64,000 nucleotides of DNA, taken from contig NW_024468915.1 of the NCBI RefSeq assembly GCF_011745365.1, forward strand, positions 288,653 to 352,652, in the 5' to 3' direction. This document shows, in pieces, positions 23,130 to 33,931 of the stretch. Each line of letters opens with the position of its first letter. The first letter of the stretch is position 1. Source of the DNA: Cryphonectria parasitica EP155 (lineage: Eukaryota > Ascomycota > Sordariomycetes > Diaporthales > Cryphonectriaceae). Both the position numbers and the translations under genes were made by a program. The notes under the pieces were generated by a model that searched no databases, was not told where the DNA came from, and was given only the letters and a program-made list of their open reading frames with translations.

Positions 23130-24118
23130 ATGGCCACCAACGGTACCAACGGGACGAACGGCACCAAGTCCGACAACCGCTTCCTCATCTGGGGAGGCGA
23201 GGGCTGGGTGGCCGGCCACCTCAAGCAGATACTCGAGGGCCAGGGCAAGCACGTCGTCAGCACCACCGTCCGCATGCAGGACCGCGAGAAGGTCCTTGAG
23301 GTTCTGGAGCGCGAGAAACCCACCCATGTCTTGAACGCTGCCGGCTGTACTGGTCGCCCCAACGTCGACTGGTGCGAAGACCACAAGGAAGACACCATGC
23401 GGTCCAACGTCATCGGCACCCTCAACCTGACCGACTGCTGCTTCCTCAAGGGCATCCACTGTACCGTTTTCGCCACCGGGTGCATCTACCAGTATGACGA
23501 TAAGCACCCGTGGGACGGCCCCGGCTACCTCGAGACCGACCCGGCCAACTTCAAGGGCAGTTTCTACTCCGAGACCAAGGGCCATGTCGAGGAGGTGAGT
23601 TTCTTTTCCCACACACAGAGAAAAAGAGATACTGGGGCCCCTGAACTGATGAGTGTCACAATTACCAGGTCATGAAATACTACAACAACTGTCTGATCCT
23701 CCGGTTGCGTATGCCCGTCTCGGACGACCTCCACTCTCGCAACTTTGTCACAAAGATCGCAAAGTACGACCGTGTTGTGGACATCCCCAACAGCAACACT
23801 ATCCTGCATGACCTGCTGCCCGCCTCCATTCTGATGGCTGAGCACAGCGAGACGGGTGTCTACAACTTCACCAACCCGGGTGCCATCTCCCACAACGAGG
23901 TGCTGACCCTGTTCCGTGACATCGTCAGGCCGGGCTACACCTGGAAAAACTTTTCGCTGGAGGAGCAGGCCAAGGTGATCAAGGCCGGCCGAAGCAACTG
24001 TAAGCTGGACACCACCAAGCTGATCGCCAAGCTGAAGGAGTATGGCTACGACGTGCCCGAGATCCACGAGGCATACAGGCAGTGCTTCGAGAGGATGAAG
24101 GCGGCGGGTGTTCAGTAA
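23130..24118 (+). CDS. NDP-4-keto-6-deoxyglucose 3,5-epimerase/4-reductase (nucleotide-rhamnose synthase, NRS/ER-like)
   Basis: Exons 23130-23594 and 23669-24118; the intron is 74 nt (GTGAGT...CCAG) and phase 0. The product is 304 aa. It is an extended short-chain dehydrogenase: the NAD(P)-binding glycine motif is in WGGEGWVAGHL, the active-site segment VFATGCIYQYDDKHPW matches the plant UER1/RHM C-terminal and fungal ER enzymes, and catalytic YSETK (YxxxK) is followed by the intron. This family converts UDP-4-keto-6-deoxyglucose to UDP-L-rhamnose after a separate 4,6-dehydratase, which is not in this window. The second exon (LRLRMPVSDDLHSRNFVTKI) fits the same family. An N-terminal NGTNGTNGTK repeat is low-complexity. 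Cytosolic; no signal peptide. It probably supplies rhamnose for the cell wall or glycans. Confidence 0.9.
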
Positions 24119-25186
24119 AGAAGAAGGCGGAGGAAAAGAATGGCAAGTAGAGAGGGAAGGGATGGGACGCGTTTAGGGGCAAGGTGCAGGGAAGCTCCAA
24201 AGCCTGTGGGCGCCTATATTGTACTTGGGTAGAGCTCTTTCTCAAGCTTGTATGGTCTTCTGGCCAGCTGAACGTGTCTTGGGCTGTTGGAGTTTTCTCT
24301 TTTTCTTTTTCAAAACGGCAATGGCGCAACTGGGATTCTCAGACATGGTCCCCGTCGTCTTCTGGTTTCGAGGAGTGATAACCCCTCGGAAGTAAGCAAA
24401 GCCTGCACGCTGCAGCTCACAGCTTTCCGCGCTTAGCTCAGGGCCGAGATACATTGATCTCTCTGGCGGTCTCCCAATGCTTGGCGCGAATCCATAATGC
24501 TATGTTGATGTAGAGACGGCGGATCATTGGCTTGGAGGGGAGGGGGCCAGGGAAGACATTCGATATGGGTGAGAGTCGACTACCGGGCAGAATTTCATGT
24601 CTCGATAGAATTATTTGGGGTCAATGTCCATTTGGAGTTTTACGTCTCTGTGTGCATTGATTGGGCCGTTCATTAGCATTATGGTCGATATGCGCATGTT
24701 CGAGTCCTACAATAACAACAAATAAGGATAACAAGAACGTTACGCAGGTGCAGATGCATGCACATGTTGAGTCCTCAAGTCCTGACGACGTAATAACTGC
24801 ATGGGCCGGGCCCAACCGATGTCTCAACCACTAACAGTCATAGTAACATGCAGTACCACCCACCTACCCCCACCTGAGGAGCCAGACCAACTCTGCGCAG
24901 TGCCAACCTGCAGTGGGCGGGCAGTCTGGCGGGCTTGGCTCGCTGGCTGACGTGGGGCATGCGTCAACAACATTTCTTGACATCTGCTTCCTTCTCTCGA
25001 ATTTCGCCTTACTTGGCAACTTCATTCCAAAACACAAGCAGGCCCCCGTCCTGACTTCTTGTCTTGTTATTTCTTTTACCACCCGCTCTATCTTTTTGCT
25101 AACCTTTTATACCTGCTTGTTCGTGGAAATTGTTTCGCGCCTTGGGCTGTGCAAAAAAAAACCAAAAAAAAAACCCATTGCCTAAC
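24119..25186. other. intergenic
   Basis: 1.07 kb: the 3' flank of the rhamnose-synthase gene and the promoter of the DnaJ gene. The short leader directly before ATG 25187 is A-rich (two runs of 8-9 A). No other feature recognised. Confidence 0.5.
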
Positions 25187-26907
25187 ATGGTAGTCGACAC
25201 GGCATATTACGACGTCCTCGGCGTTCAGCCGACTGCGACCGACCTGGAGATCAAGAAGGCGTATCGCAAGATGGCCATGGTGCACCATCCAGGTATGCAC
25301 ACAGCCGCAGCATGTGGAAGGTCCTTGGAGGCTGCGCACGTAGACCAGTCAGCACAGGAAAAGACTTGTTGGCTAACACATTGACCCTCCTGTCTTTCTC
25401 CCATCCCGCAGACAAGAACCCAGACGATCCTACCGCCCACGAAAAGTTCCAGGCTATCGGCGAGGCCTACCAGGTCCTTTCCGATTCTGACCTGCGCAAG
25501 GCCTACGATAAGTTCGGCAAGGACCACGCAAAACCGCAGGAGGGCTTCGCCGACCCTTCCGAGTTCTTCACCAGCATTTTTGGAGGTGACGCCTTCGTTG
25601 ACTGGATCGGCGAGATCGGCTTGATGAAGGACCTGACCACCACCATGGACATCACCATGTCTCCTGAAGAGGAGGAGGAGCTGGCGGCAGCAGCAGCCGC
25701 CGCCGATGCCGATGGCGAGTTCCCGGGAACGGAGAGCGCCACCAAGGAGAGCATGAAGACAGCAGGGACCGAGGCGGAAGACAAGACACCTGCGCCGCCC
25801 ACCGTCACGGTGGAGAACGAAGTGCCCAACGAGAAGCCATCCGCACCAAGCGCTGCGGCCGCGCCTGGCCTGACAACCCCCGGAACCGAGCCCTCCCGTA
25901 CCACCTCTCCAGCCCCCAGCGGCACCTCGACGCCCAGGAGGCAAGGCATCCCTCTCCGGCCTGCTATTATGGACCGCCCTTCGGACGAGGTGGCAGGGGC
26001 TTCTCAAGGCGACTCATCTATACACAAGAAGGACAAGGACAAGAAGAAGACTGGCCTGACTAAGGAGCAGCGAGAGAAACTGGCAGAGTACGAGAGGGAG
26101 CGCGCGCGCGTGCGCCAGGAGCGCGTGGATACCCTCTCCAGGAAACTTCTGGACAGAATATCGGTATGGACAGAGACGGACAAGGGCCGCGACGTCACCA
26201 ATGCGTTCCAGGCCAAGATACGGCTTGAGGTGGAAAACTTGAAGATGGAGTCCTTCGGTATCGACATCCTGCACGCCATCGGCCAGACATACCTGTCCAA
26301 GGCCACCAACCTGCTCAAGTCGCAGAAGATGTTCGGCATCGGCGGCTTCTTCGGCCGAATGAAGGACAAGGGCACCATCGTCAAGGAGACGTGGAACACC
26401 ATCTCCAGCGCCATCGACGCGCAGCAGACAATGGAAGAGATGAGCCGGATGGAGGAGCAGGGCGGCGAAGACTGGACAGATGAGAGGAAGATGGAATACG
26501 AGAGGCGGGTGACGGGCAAAATCCTGAATGCAGCCTGGCGCGGCAGCAAGTTTGAGATCCAGAGCGTCCTGCGCGATGTTTGCGACACCGTGCTGAACGA
26601 CAAGAAGGTGTCTTTGAACAAGCGGCTGGAGCGGGCACAGGCTATGGTCATCATCGGCGAGATCTGCGCAAAGGTACGTTCCCACACCTATAGAAGAAGA
26701 TCCCTCCTGTGGACCAAGGCTGACGTGTTATTGTGCAAAATGTAGGCACAGAGAAGTCCCGAGGAGGAAGGAGACTTCATGGCATTTGAACAGCTGGTAG
26801 CGGAGGCAACGATCAAGAAGGAGAAAGAGAAGGAGAAGGAGGAGCGCAAGAAGAAGCACAAGTCCTCGCAGCGGAAAGCAAGCCCTGAACCGGCGAGCGA
26901 ATCCTAA
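25187..26907 (+). CDS. DnaJ (Hsp40) co-chaperone with DnaJ-X domain, CAJ1/DJP1 type
   Basis: Exons 25187-25292, 25412-26673 and 26746-26907; product about 509 aa. The J domain occupies about residues 5-70: [25 protein letters not shown], then HPD in VHHPDKNP, which stimulates the ATPase of Hsp70. Intron 1 splits the HPD codon for Asp (G|AC). The middle (about 145-265) is acidic, Ala-rich and Pro/Ser/Thr-rich linker. The C-terminal half ([23 protein letters not shown] through [21 protein letters not shown]) is the DnaJ-X domain found in yeast Caj1 and Djp1, linked to peroxisomal import or plasma-membrane proteostasis. It ends in a Lys/Glu-rich tail that is probably helical. Exon 3 was assigned by frame continuity ([16 protein letters not shown]). 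Confidence 0.93.
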
Positions 26908-27675
26908 GAGAGAATAGACAGGTCGTCCCCACAACGCGCCCTGGCTCTCGGATGATGGATCACAAGCAAGGCTGAATATATCAACCACTTCTGCATACTG
27001 GTGACCCGAGGGTATAGTGGACGTTCTATGGGCTCAGATATTCAAGTAGAACTCCCAGTCCTCACGCGAGCAGCACTGGCATGGCACAGGGTGAAAAGAG
27101 GCGAACGGATGGTGGGATTGGAGAGCAACTATTTTTTATTTTTTATTTTCATTTTACGATGGTTGCATAAGGCTATATCGACGCCTTTCAGCTTTTTAGA
27201 ATGCCTTTCATACGAACCTATTGATTCAATATGCAGTCCAAAACAAAATATGGCATTGCCATTTTGAAACATGAAGAAATAGTAGTATGTAAGGAAGATG
27301 AAGGGCACGTGACAACGTGGATAGGAATACACGGTACTTGTACCCCACTCTATTTAAGGTCGCGGCTGCGCTGACGTCTCTTGACGCGATCCTTGCACTG
27401 TGCAGCCTTCCTGGCATACGTCCAACCATCACGATCCAGATCTTTCCGTCTCTGCGTCAAGGTGCATCTAATCTCCATCGTTGTACCAGGAAGCACATAT
27501 CAGAAGGTGTTTCAGAACTCCTGGGTCTTTCGGTATCTGCTTGCTCTGGATCATGTCTTCCCCAAGAGAGAGAGTGTATCATCAATGAGCTAAGCCACAT
27601 CTCACGCCCCTCACGCCTCTCTCAAGTCCTCCCTCTTCCTCACTGCGGCTGCGACAACAAAAAGTCTCGCCAAAA
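26908..27675. other. intergenic, NBS1 promoter
   Basis: 768 bp between two genes on the same strand. AT-rich around 27,120-27,300. No gene was seen; the upstream reading frame that overlaps NBS1 exon 3 is out-of-gene sequence read through introns. Confidence 0.5.
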
Positions 27676-30578
27676 ATGTGGCTCCTTGAGACTGACGGTA
27701 ACGCCTTCGGAGGTAAGTAAACTACCAAGTCATATGATAAAGATTTCAAGGCAGCGGCTGACCCTTGAGGGGTGGCTCACAGGCAAGAAGCTTTGGCTGC
27801 GCCCAGGGAAGCGGTATCTATTTGGCAGGACCCCCATGGAAGGTATTCAGTTCTATACTGTCTCAGTCTCACTCACAGCACTTCGCGTCATTGCCGATCT
27901 GACCGTCCGCACAGCTGGCCAGATTTGCATTCCGCACAAGACCATTTCAAGAAAGCACCTTACCATCGAGATTGCCGAGGTCCTCCAGGGACAAGGTGTG
28001 AGTTCAAAAAATGGATTTCCCTTGTTTGACCTGTCCTTCCGACATCCTAACCATGAGAGGTGTCTGCACACCACTATAGGCGGATCCTCGAAGCCGCTCT
28101 ACCGTCACTCTTGAGGATCTCAAGACAAAGCTCGGGACACAGATCAATGGGAGGTCGATCAAAGGCGAGCAGTTGATCTTGAGTGAGGATAACAACACAA
28201 TCAAGCTGGGGGACTGTGACGACCTGTTCCGGTAAGCCATGTCCTATCGGAAGGGAGAAAAAGGAGGGGGGGGGGGGGTGTTTCTCGAAGAAGAAAAAAG
28301 ACTTTCAGTCTGACTTTAGACGTCCTGGCAGTATCAAGTGGAATCCTGTCGTCATCAGCTTCTCACTGTCCAAGGCCGAGATCGAGCAAGGCGCCATGGC
28401 TCTCATACAAGAGACGCTCGAGCCCATTGATATCAAGTATACTACCGACAATCGCCTGGTGGACGTAACATATGTTGTCAGCAAGAGGCGGAATACATCA
28501 AGAGTACTTCAGGCTCTCATCAATGGACAGCTCGTTGTCAACCAGACCTTCACAGATGCGATTGCTCACGCTGTTCAACCGGAACTCAACGACAGCAACG
28601 GTGCCGAGACATGCCGGCTGGAAAAGGATTTCGAGGGCAACTGGCCGGATGCGACCAAGTACTTGCCGCCCAGAACTGATGGTCCCGGCGCTGATCAGCC
28701 AGACGCGGCTTTCGCACCTGATGAGCGAAGAAAGGAAATCTTTGACGGGTACACCTTTGTCTTTTACGAGCGCAAGCGCTATGAGGAACTGCTTCCGGTC
28801 CTCACGAGTGCAAAAGGAAAAGCCCTCCTGAGAGAGGTTTTTCCAGGGAAGACAGATATAAACGATTTCATTCGCTATGTGAAAGGGATTGCTGGAGAGA
28901 AGGGCTTGGGCGAGTTTGAAGACGGTAGCGAAGGGAGAGGAGTGGTTGTCGTGAGATATGTGCCACCTGGGGAGGATGCAGACGCAGGGTGGTTCCTGAG
29001 CTTTTACAACCAGGTGGCACTTCGGCTGGATCACCGGCCCATTGAATCGCGCGACCTGCTCCCTGCCATACTTGATGTCGAGCCTGCGCAGTTGAGAAGG
29101 CCTCTTGAGGTGGAATCCACTCCTCGGGAGTCAGGTATGTCACCACCCTCCTTCCCCCCTTTATTTGAGCCATACCAAATTGCAGCACGCAAGCTCACTT
29201 TCCTGCAGCCGTGCAGGATCCTATCGCGCCAACCGCTGGTGCTGCAGATAATGCCATGAACATTGACAACCCCCCAGAGGATGCCACAGTAGTCGAGTCG
29301 TCCCCGCCTCCGCCACCACGACCTGCTCGGAGGGGTCGCCAACGACCTGCACCCAAAAGCAGATTCAAGAGTTTCAATGTCGATCCGGACAGTGACAATG
29401 ATGACGGGCCAGCAGAGATTCAACAACAACAACCACAATCAAACGCTCCTGTGCGGGAAGAATCGCAGGGCATGTTCATGACGCAGCCAGACGATGTCAG
29501 CGGTCCCCTACAACCATTAGCGACGGCATTGGCCTCGCAGCGAAAGCGCCATGCCACAGAGCGCGATATCATGGAAGAGGTGGCGCCGACAGCTGCACGG
29601 ATCAAACGGTTGCGCTTGGAAGGGGGTGAGGATCCTCTGCCGGCAGTAGAAACGACCGCTCCAACAGCCGAGGCGCAAGAGTCTCCACCTCGTAGAGGAG
29701 GCAAGACCAAGACCCAGGCGACAGTCAAGACCACAAAGGGTCGCAAATCCAAGAAGACTGCCGAGGAGTCTGGTGACGAGCTTCTCGACCAGTTCATCCA
29801 AGCCGGTCAGGAAGAAGAAGCGCAGAGACAGGCCGAGGATGAGCTTCTCCGCCGCCAGCTCAACGAGGGCGAGATTGACTTCAGGGATATTAGAGATTCC
29901 ATGACAGTGCAGCCCATAGAGATCAGACGACGACAGGGCCAGGACGCCGAAGAGGAAAGGAGATGGGACCCGAGATGGAACGGGCTCAAGAACTTTAAAA
30001 AATTCCGGAAGCAGGGAGACAGGCAAGTCCGTCCGCAGGCCAAAGTTATCATCTCACTCGAGCCCGTCAGGATGAAGGAGTACGGTATTGGTGACGACTA
30101 CTGGCTGCAGAATCCGCAGAAGCAGCAGAAGAAGGGCAACACACAGAGCCAGCGCGTCTCACAGAGGCAGGGTGAGACCCAAGCCAGGACCACCAGAGGT
30201 CAGGTGGGCAGTGCAACTCAACAGAGCGTAGTGATTGGCAGCGACAGTGAGGCGGAGGAGGAGGATACTGGAGTGAACGACGTTGATGCGTCCTCCTTAC
30301 CGGACGTGATGGAGATGGAGTCTGCCAGGCCGGCCCGGTCACGAAAGGGCAAGGCAGCTTCGCGGGCGGGGACACAACAAAGCCAGATGGGCCGGAAGCA
30401 GACGCGTGCGTCCACGCAGGCGGCTACGGGCAAGCGAGCGGCGCTGGAAGCACCCGCCGCGGAGAAGCCGGCCAAGAGGCGTGCGAGCCGGGTGACCAGG
30501 ACCACACAGCAAGACAGCGATGAGGACGAGGACAGTGAGGACGGGGGTCTGAGCTTCAGGTTTGGCAAGCGCAAGTAG
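27676..30578 (+). CDS. NBS1: nibrin / NBS1 homologue (MRN complex)
   Basis: Six exons: 27676-27712, 27783-27842, 27915-27997, 28080-28231, 28332-29134, 29209-30578; product about 834 aa. The start MWLLETDGNAFG-GKKLWLRPGKRYLFGRT is the canonical Nbs1 FHA opening, followed by HKTISRKHLTIEI (phosphothreonine-binding FHA core), RSRSTVTLEDLKTKLGTQING and CDDLFR-IKWNPVVISFSLSK. A tandem BRCT region follows (DIKYTTDNRLVDVTYVVSKR). The long C terminus is disordered, with Lys/Arg- and Glu-rich blocks that should include the Mre11-binding site (KNFKKFRKQGD is a candidate), and ends EDSEDGGLSFRFGKRK, an FxF-type motif like that used to recruit ATM/Tel1. Intron 2 was set at 72 nt because the nearer acceptor would leave only 36 nt. 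Intron 4 holds a G13 run. It acts in double-strand-break sensing and checkpoint signalling. Confidence 0.93.
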
Positions 30579-30888
30579 ACAGACCCTCCCCAAAGACACG
30601 ATCGTGCGGGGCGCATCTCGCAAAGAGGGAGGTTGGAGGGAGCGAACTTCTCTGGCTCTCAAAAGGGATAGTGGGTATCTTCTTGCTTCAGTCAACCGTA
30701 GCCGTACAGGTGGCCTCTATCTGAATACCTATCGTTAGCTGGTGCTGTGTAGCTTAGCGTCTATGATGCATATATCTAAAATCTATTGACCACCATGAAA
30801 CAATCCAGAGCAAGTCCTTCTAAGCAGCGCCGATGTGATTTTCCCCTCCGTCTCAAATATTGGGAGAGAAAAGAGAGCACGCTTTCGC
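30579..30888. other. short convergent 3' intergenic
   Basis: 310 bp between the NBS1 stop and the stop of the cytochrome b5-domain gene; 3' UTR sequence only. Confidence 0.5.
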
Positions 30889-32016
30889 TCAGTCCATCTC
30901 CTCCATCTTGTTCCCGGATTCATTCTCCTCCACCAGCAGGCCGATCAAACAGGACTGCAGCATGGTCTCATAGTTGACCCAAGGGTGAACCTCGGCAAAC
31001 AACCTTGTGCCGTCCTTGCCGGCGCCTCGGAGCAGCTCGGGCCCGCCGCCGGGGTGGAAGGGGATATAAGGGTGGATGTTGTAGACCTTGCCGCCAAAGG
31101 CGGTCCAGGCGTCGCGCCCCTTGCGGCCGTTCTGCTGGCGCAGCATGCTCGGGGTGACGCGCAAGTACGGGGCGTCGGGGCCCAGGCCGCGCAGGTCGGA
31201 GGTGGGCGACTGGGCAAGGCGAGCCCAGTCGAGCGGGGAGTGGCCTGGCTCGAGGGCGACCTGTCTCGATGGCTTCTTGGGGATGGAGGTGGCCGTGGGA
31301 GGCGGGAAGAGACTGCTGCCTGAGGAGGATGAAGCCGCGGTGCGTCCAGAGAGAGGTGCGCCACGCCGGGGTACGGGAAGGTTACGCTCGCGTGTGGGAG
31401 CCGGGTCGAGGGTCCCGTTTAGAGTGGGTATGCGCCGTGGTGAGGGTGAGGAGGAAGAGGAGGAGGAGGACGTGGACGCCCTAGGCTGAGGGATGCCGCT
31501 GGGTCTCGGTCGGCTGATGGTGGTGGTCGGTAGGGGCGGCGGGGGCATAAGGTCGGATGCGGCCGTGGGCGGTTGGAGCACGACATCGGGTGCAGTTGTC
31601 GACGATAATAACGACGACGAAGCTTCTGGAATGACGAGGCCAGGTACGACATCGTTGCCTGGGGTCGGGGTTGTTGCCCTCGGGGTTGTTTGTCCCTCCT
31701 CCTCTTCCTCCTCCTCGTTCTCCTGGACCTCCGAGCTAGAGTCAGTGATCTCTAGGTGGGGAGGTGGCTGTATTGACGGTGCTGCCGGCTTTTGCACGCC
31801 ATCCTTCTTGATGTCTTCGTCCTCTTCAGGGTCGGATGAGTTGATGGTGGGCGACGGCCGTCTTGGTGGTGGCGGTGGTGCACGAGGAGGAGATGGACCA
31901 CCATCACCCAGCCGCTTCTGTCCCAAAGTGCTCAGGAAGCTGTGTAGCCATTCTGGGGGCCGCAGGCAGACGAAGATGAAGGAAGCGACGATGAGGGAGA
32001 TTCCGATCAGCGCCAT
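30889..32016 (-). CDS. membrane-anchored cytochrome b5-like heme-binding domain protein
   Basis: Single exon, 375 aa, true ATG at 32016. An N-terminal transmembrane anchor (MALIGISLIVASFIFVCL) is followed by about 220 residues of Pro/Ser/Glu-rich disorder with homopolymeric stretches (EEEEEEE, eight Ser, poly-Pro). The cytochrome b5 domain is C-terminal (about 283-360): VTPSMLRQQNGRKGRDAWTAFGGKVYNI, then HPYIPFHPGGGPELL and EVHPWVNY. The His of HPGG and the His of EVHPW are the expected axial heme ligands. This arrangement resembles yeast Irc21 and related fungal proteins, which support ER heme-dependent redox reactions. The partner reductase or oxygenase cannot be told. The anchor and long linker distinguish it from soluble b5. 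Confidence 0.88.
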   Translation of the reverse strand: MALIGISLIVASFIFVCLRPPEWLHSFLSTLGQKRLGDGGPSPPRAPPPPPRRPSPTINSSDPEEDEDIKKDGVQKPAAPSIQPPPHLEITDSSSEVQENEEEEEEEGQTTPRATTPTPGNDVVPGLVIPEASSSLLSSTTAPDVVLQPPTAASDLMPPPPLPTTTISRPRPSGIPQPRASTSSSSSSSSPSPRRIPTLNGTLDPAPTRERNLPVPRRGAPLSGRTAASSSSGSSLFPPPTATSIPKKPSRQVALEPGHSPLDWARLAQSPTSDLRGLGPDAPYLRVTPSMLRQQNGRKGRDAWTAFGGKVYNIHPYIPFHPGGGPELLRGAGKDGTRLFAEVHPWVNYETMLQSCLIGLLVEENESGNKMEEMD

Positions 32017-32868
32017 AGCAGGGAGCGGTCAGACTGCTCGGGGGCCCTTGGTAAAAGTCATGAATTTGTGCGAGAGTGAGGGAGGAAGAGAGGGGGTGTG
32101 GTTGATGTTGGCGACGGCGCATGTGAAAAGATTAGCGGAGGGGTTAGAAGGGTCTGTGTTAGACCCAATCATGCTCTCACTAATTACTACCATAGTACAG
32201 GTGCACCAGGTGGTCCTACAGTACATACCTATTTACATAGTATGTAACCATGCTAGTAGGTCAAGGGCACCTAGACACGCTATGCTGCTTGGAATATGAC
32301 ACGGCGCTATAGGGGCAGGGATAGCGGGAGGGGGTTCTAGGGTTCTTGGGAGCCAGAGTTTCTGCCTGCAGCAAGGGGCAGGGATGAGGATGCCTCAGTA
32401 TTGCTGGAGGCGTGAACGGGACGGCATATAAAACAGATCTATATACATACATCATACTGCATACTATCTACAATGATTGGAATTGTTCAGGCGAAGACCT
32501 GGCAGGCATCGCAGCACAGATTGCTGCTTCATACCACTGCTCTTCTTCTCGAGATAGAGGACGGACTCGCCAGGCGCAGGTGGAGAGGAGACACCTGACA
32601 TGAAAAATGTGCACACACCGAGGGCAGGTAAGTGCAGAGTAGGCATGAAAGGGGGCATGGAGGGATGGAGGAAAAGGAGGAGGGATTAAAAAGGATAGAG
32701 TAAATATTAAAAAAAAAAATAAGAAAAAGGAGGAGAGAAGGCATTGCCCCATCGGCCGCCCCGCCGTCCTCAGTCCCATTATTCATTCTGTTTTCATTTT
32801 CAGGTGCCAATACCAAAAAAAGAGGAGATCCACTTCCATTTAACGAGGGTGAGAAGAGGGATACATTG

Positions 32869-32899
<31 letters not shown>

Positions 32900-33927
32900 T
32901 CTAAATTTCCCTCAGTCTGGAAGTCGACCTCGAGCCCTCGTGGATGTTGACGGGTAACAGTGATATTACAATTCCCGCTCTCATGTTGTTGCCGCTCGTG
33001 TAGGTGGACAAGTTCGATATCTGTAAGAGGAAAAGAAGTATCCACGATATGCTATGCAATCTAGTCAATTATGCACAGCAATCTCGCGCAAGTACCTCCA
33101 GGTCATCATTTACTTCGAGATGACTTTTACACTGATAAACTTGATGCCAGAAGAATACTCAAATTGTTGCCTTGCTTTGTTCGTATATACCTTGCATAGT
33201 ACTGCAGTGCTACCTGTTAATCGAAGAAGGTTCAACTGGTCATGGCCTCATCAAATGCCGTCCCACCACGACTTCGTTTCCGCTTGCAGTCCCAATTCAA
33301 AGCCGCGCTTGGCCCTCCAGGGCTTGCCCGGGACGCCCTTGGCTAGTATACCAGTGTACTTAGACAGTAGCATCTGGGAAGGTAATTGTTACATCAGACA
33401 TATGCCGAGCCCGGTGCAGCAGGCCAGTACCCTGTACTCTCCCCACTCTCGCCCCCCCCCCCCCCTTCCCCATCTATGTCTCTCCGTCTGATCTCTCATA
33501 GAGGGAAAGAGCAGAGAAGCCGCCCCATCCATCAGCGCCCAAACCCACTCCTCACTTCTACAGCGGTTCCCTCGCAACCAACCATTCCAATCTCTCCACC
33601 ACCAAACATCAAACACCTGCCACCAACCACCACCACTAACACAACCAACAAACCACCGCGACTACATCATACACAGACAGTCAGACCGCGATCGACCTCT
33701 ACGCGACACACCCACCCTACACGCTCTATAGCAGCACAATTAATCCTGTCTGCTGGACATCGATCCTGCGCGCAACTCATCAGCACATCACGCTTTCGCC
33801 TTCGATTTCCGACTCGTCACCACTGTCTCTTCCCCCCTCTCCTTCTCCTACACCGACTCCCAACCCGAACTGCTACCCGCCCCACCGAGCGAACCGCATC
33901 TCTACCCGGCAAGATGCTGCCGACAAG
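32017..33927. other. divergent intergenic region with (ACAG)n repeat and C14 tract
   Basis: 1.9 kb between divergent starts. It contains an ACAG tetranucleotide microsatellite (32871-32899), GTAC-containing stretches near 32,190-32,230 and a C14 run at 33452-33465. About 33,480-33,920 is CT/CA-rich leader of the downstream gene. The 180-codon frame overlapping that leader lacks protein-like features. Confidence 0.5.
32871..32899. repeat. (ACAG)n microsatellite
   Basis: About seven tandem ACAG units in intergenic DNA, directly readable. Confidence 0.95.
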
Positions 33928-33931
33928 ATGA
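33914..33931 (+). promoter_or_regulatory. five-codon upstream ORF overlapping the main start (ATGA)
   Basis: ATG at 33914 opens a 5-codon frame (MLPTR) whose TGA (33929-33931) shares bases with the main ATG (33928-33930). If the leader is unspliced, translation of the 650-aa protein would need leaky scanning or reinitiation. Confidence 0.4.

Noticed and set aside
24698..24715. GTTCGAGTCC, tRNA B-box-like, plus strand
   Set aside because: The flanking bases do not pair into a T arm, and no upstream D arm is present.
27843..27878. Nearer acceptor for NBS1 intron 2
   Set aside because: It would leave a 36-nt intron, too short for this lineage; the acceptor at 27914 gives 72 nt and a better FHA alignment (GRTPME-AGQICIPHKTISRKH).
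33386..33931. 181-codon plus-strand frame upstream of the unknown 650-aa gene
   Set aside because: CT/CA-rich leader translated into His/Pro/Thr/Arg repeats; it is 5' leader sequence, not a protein.
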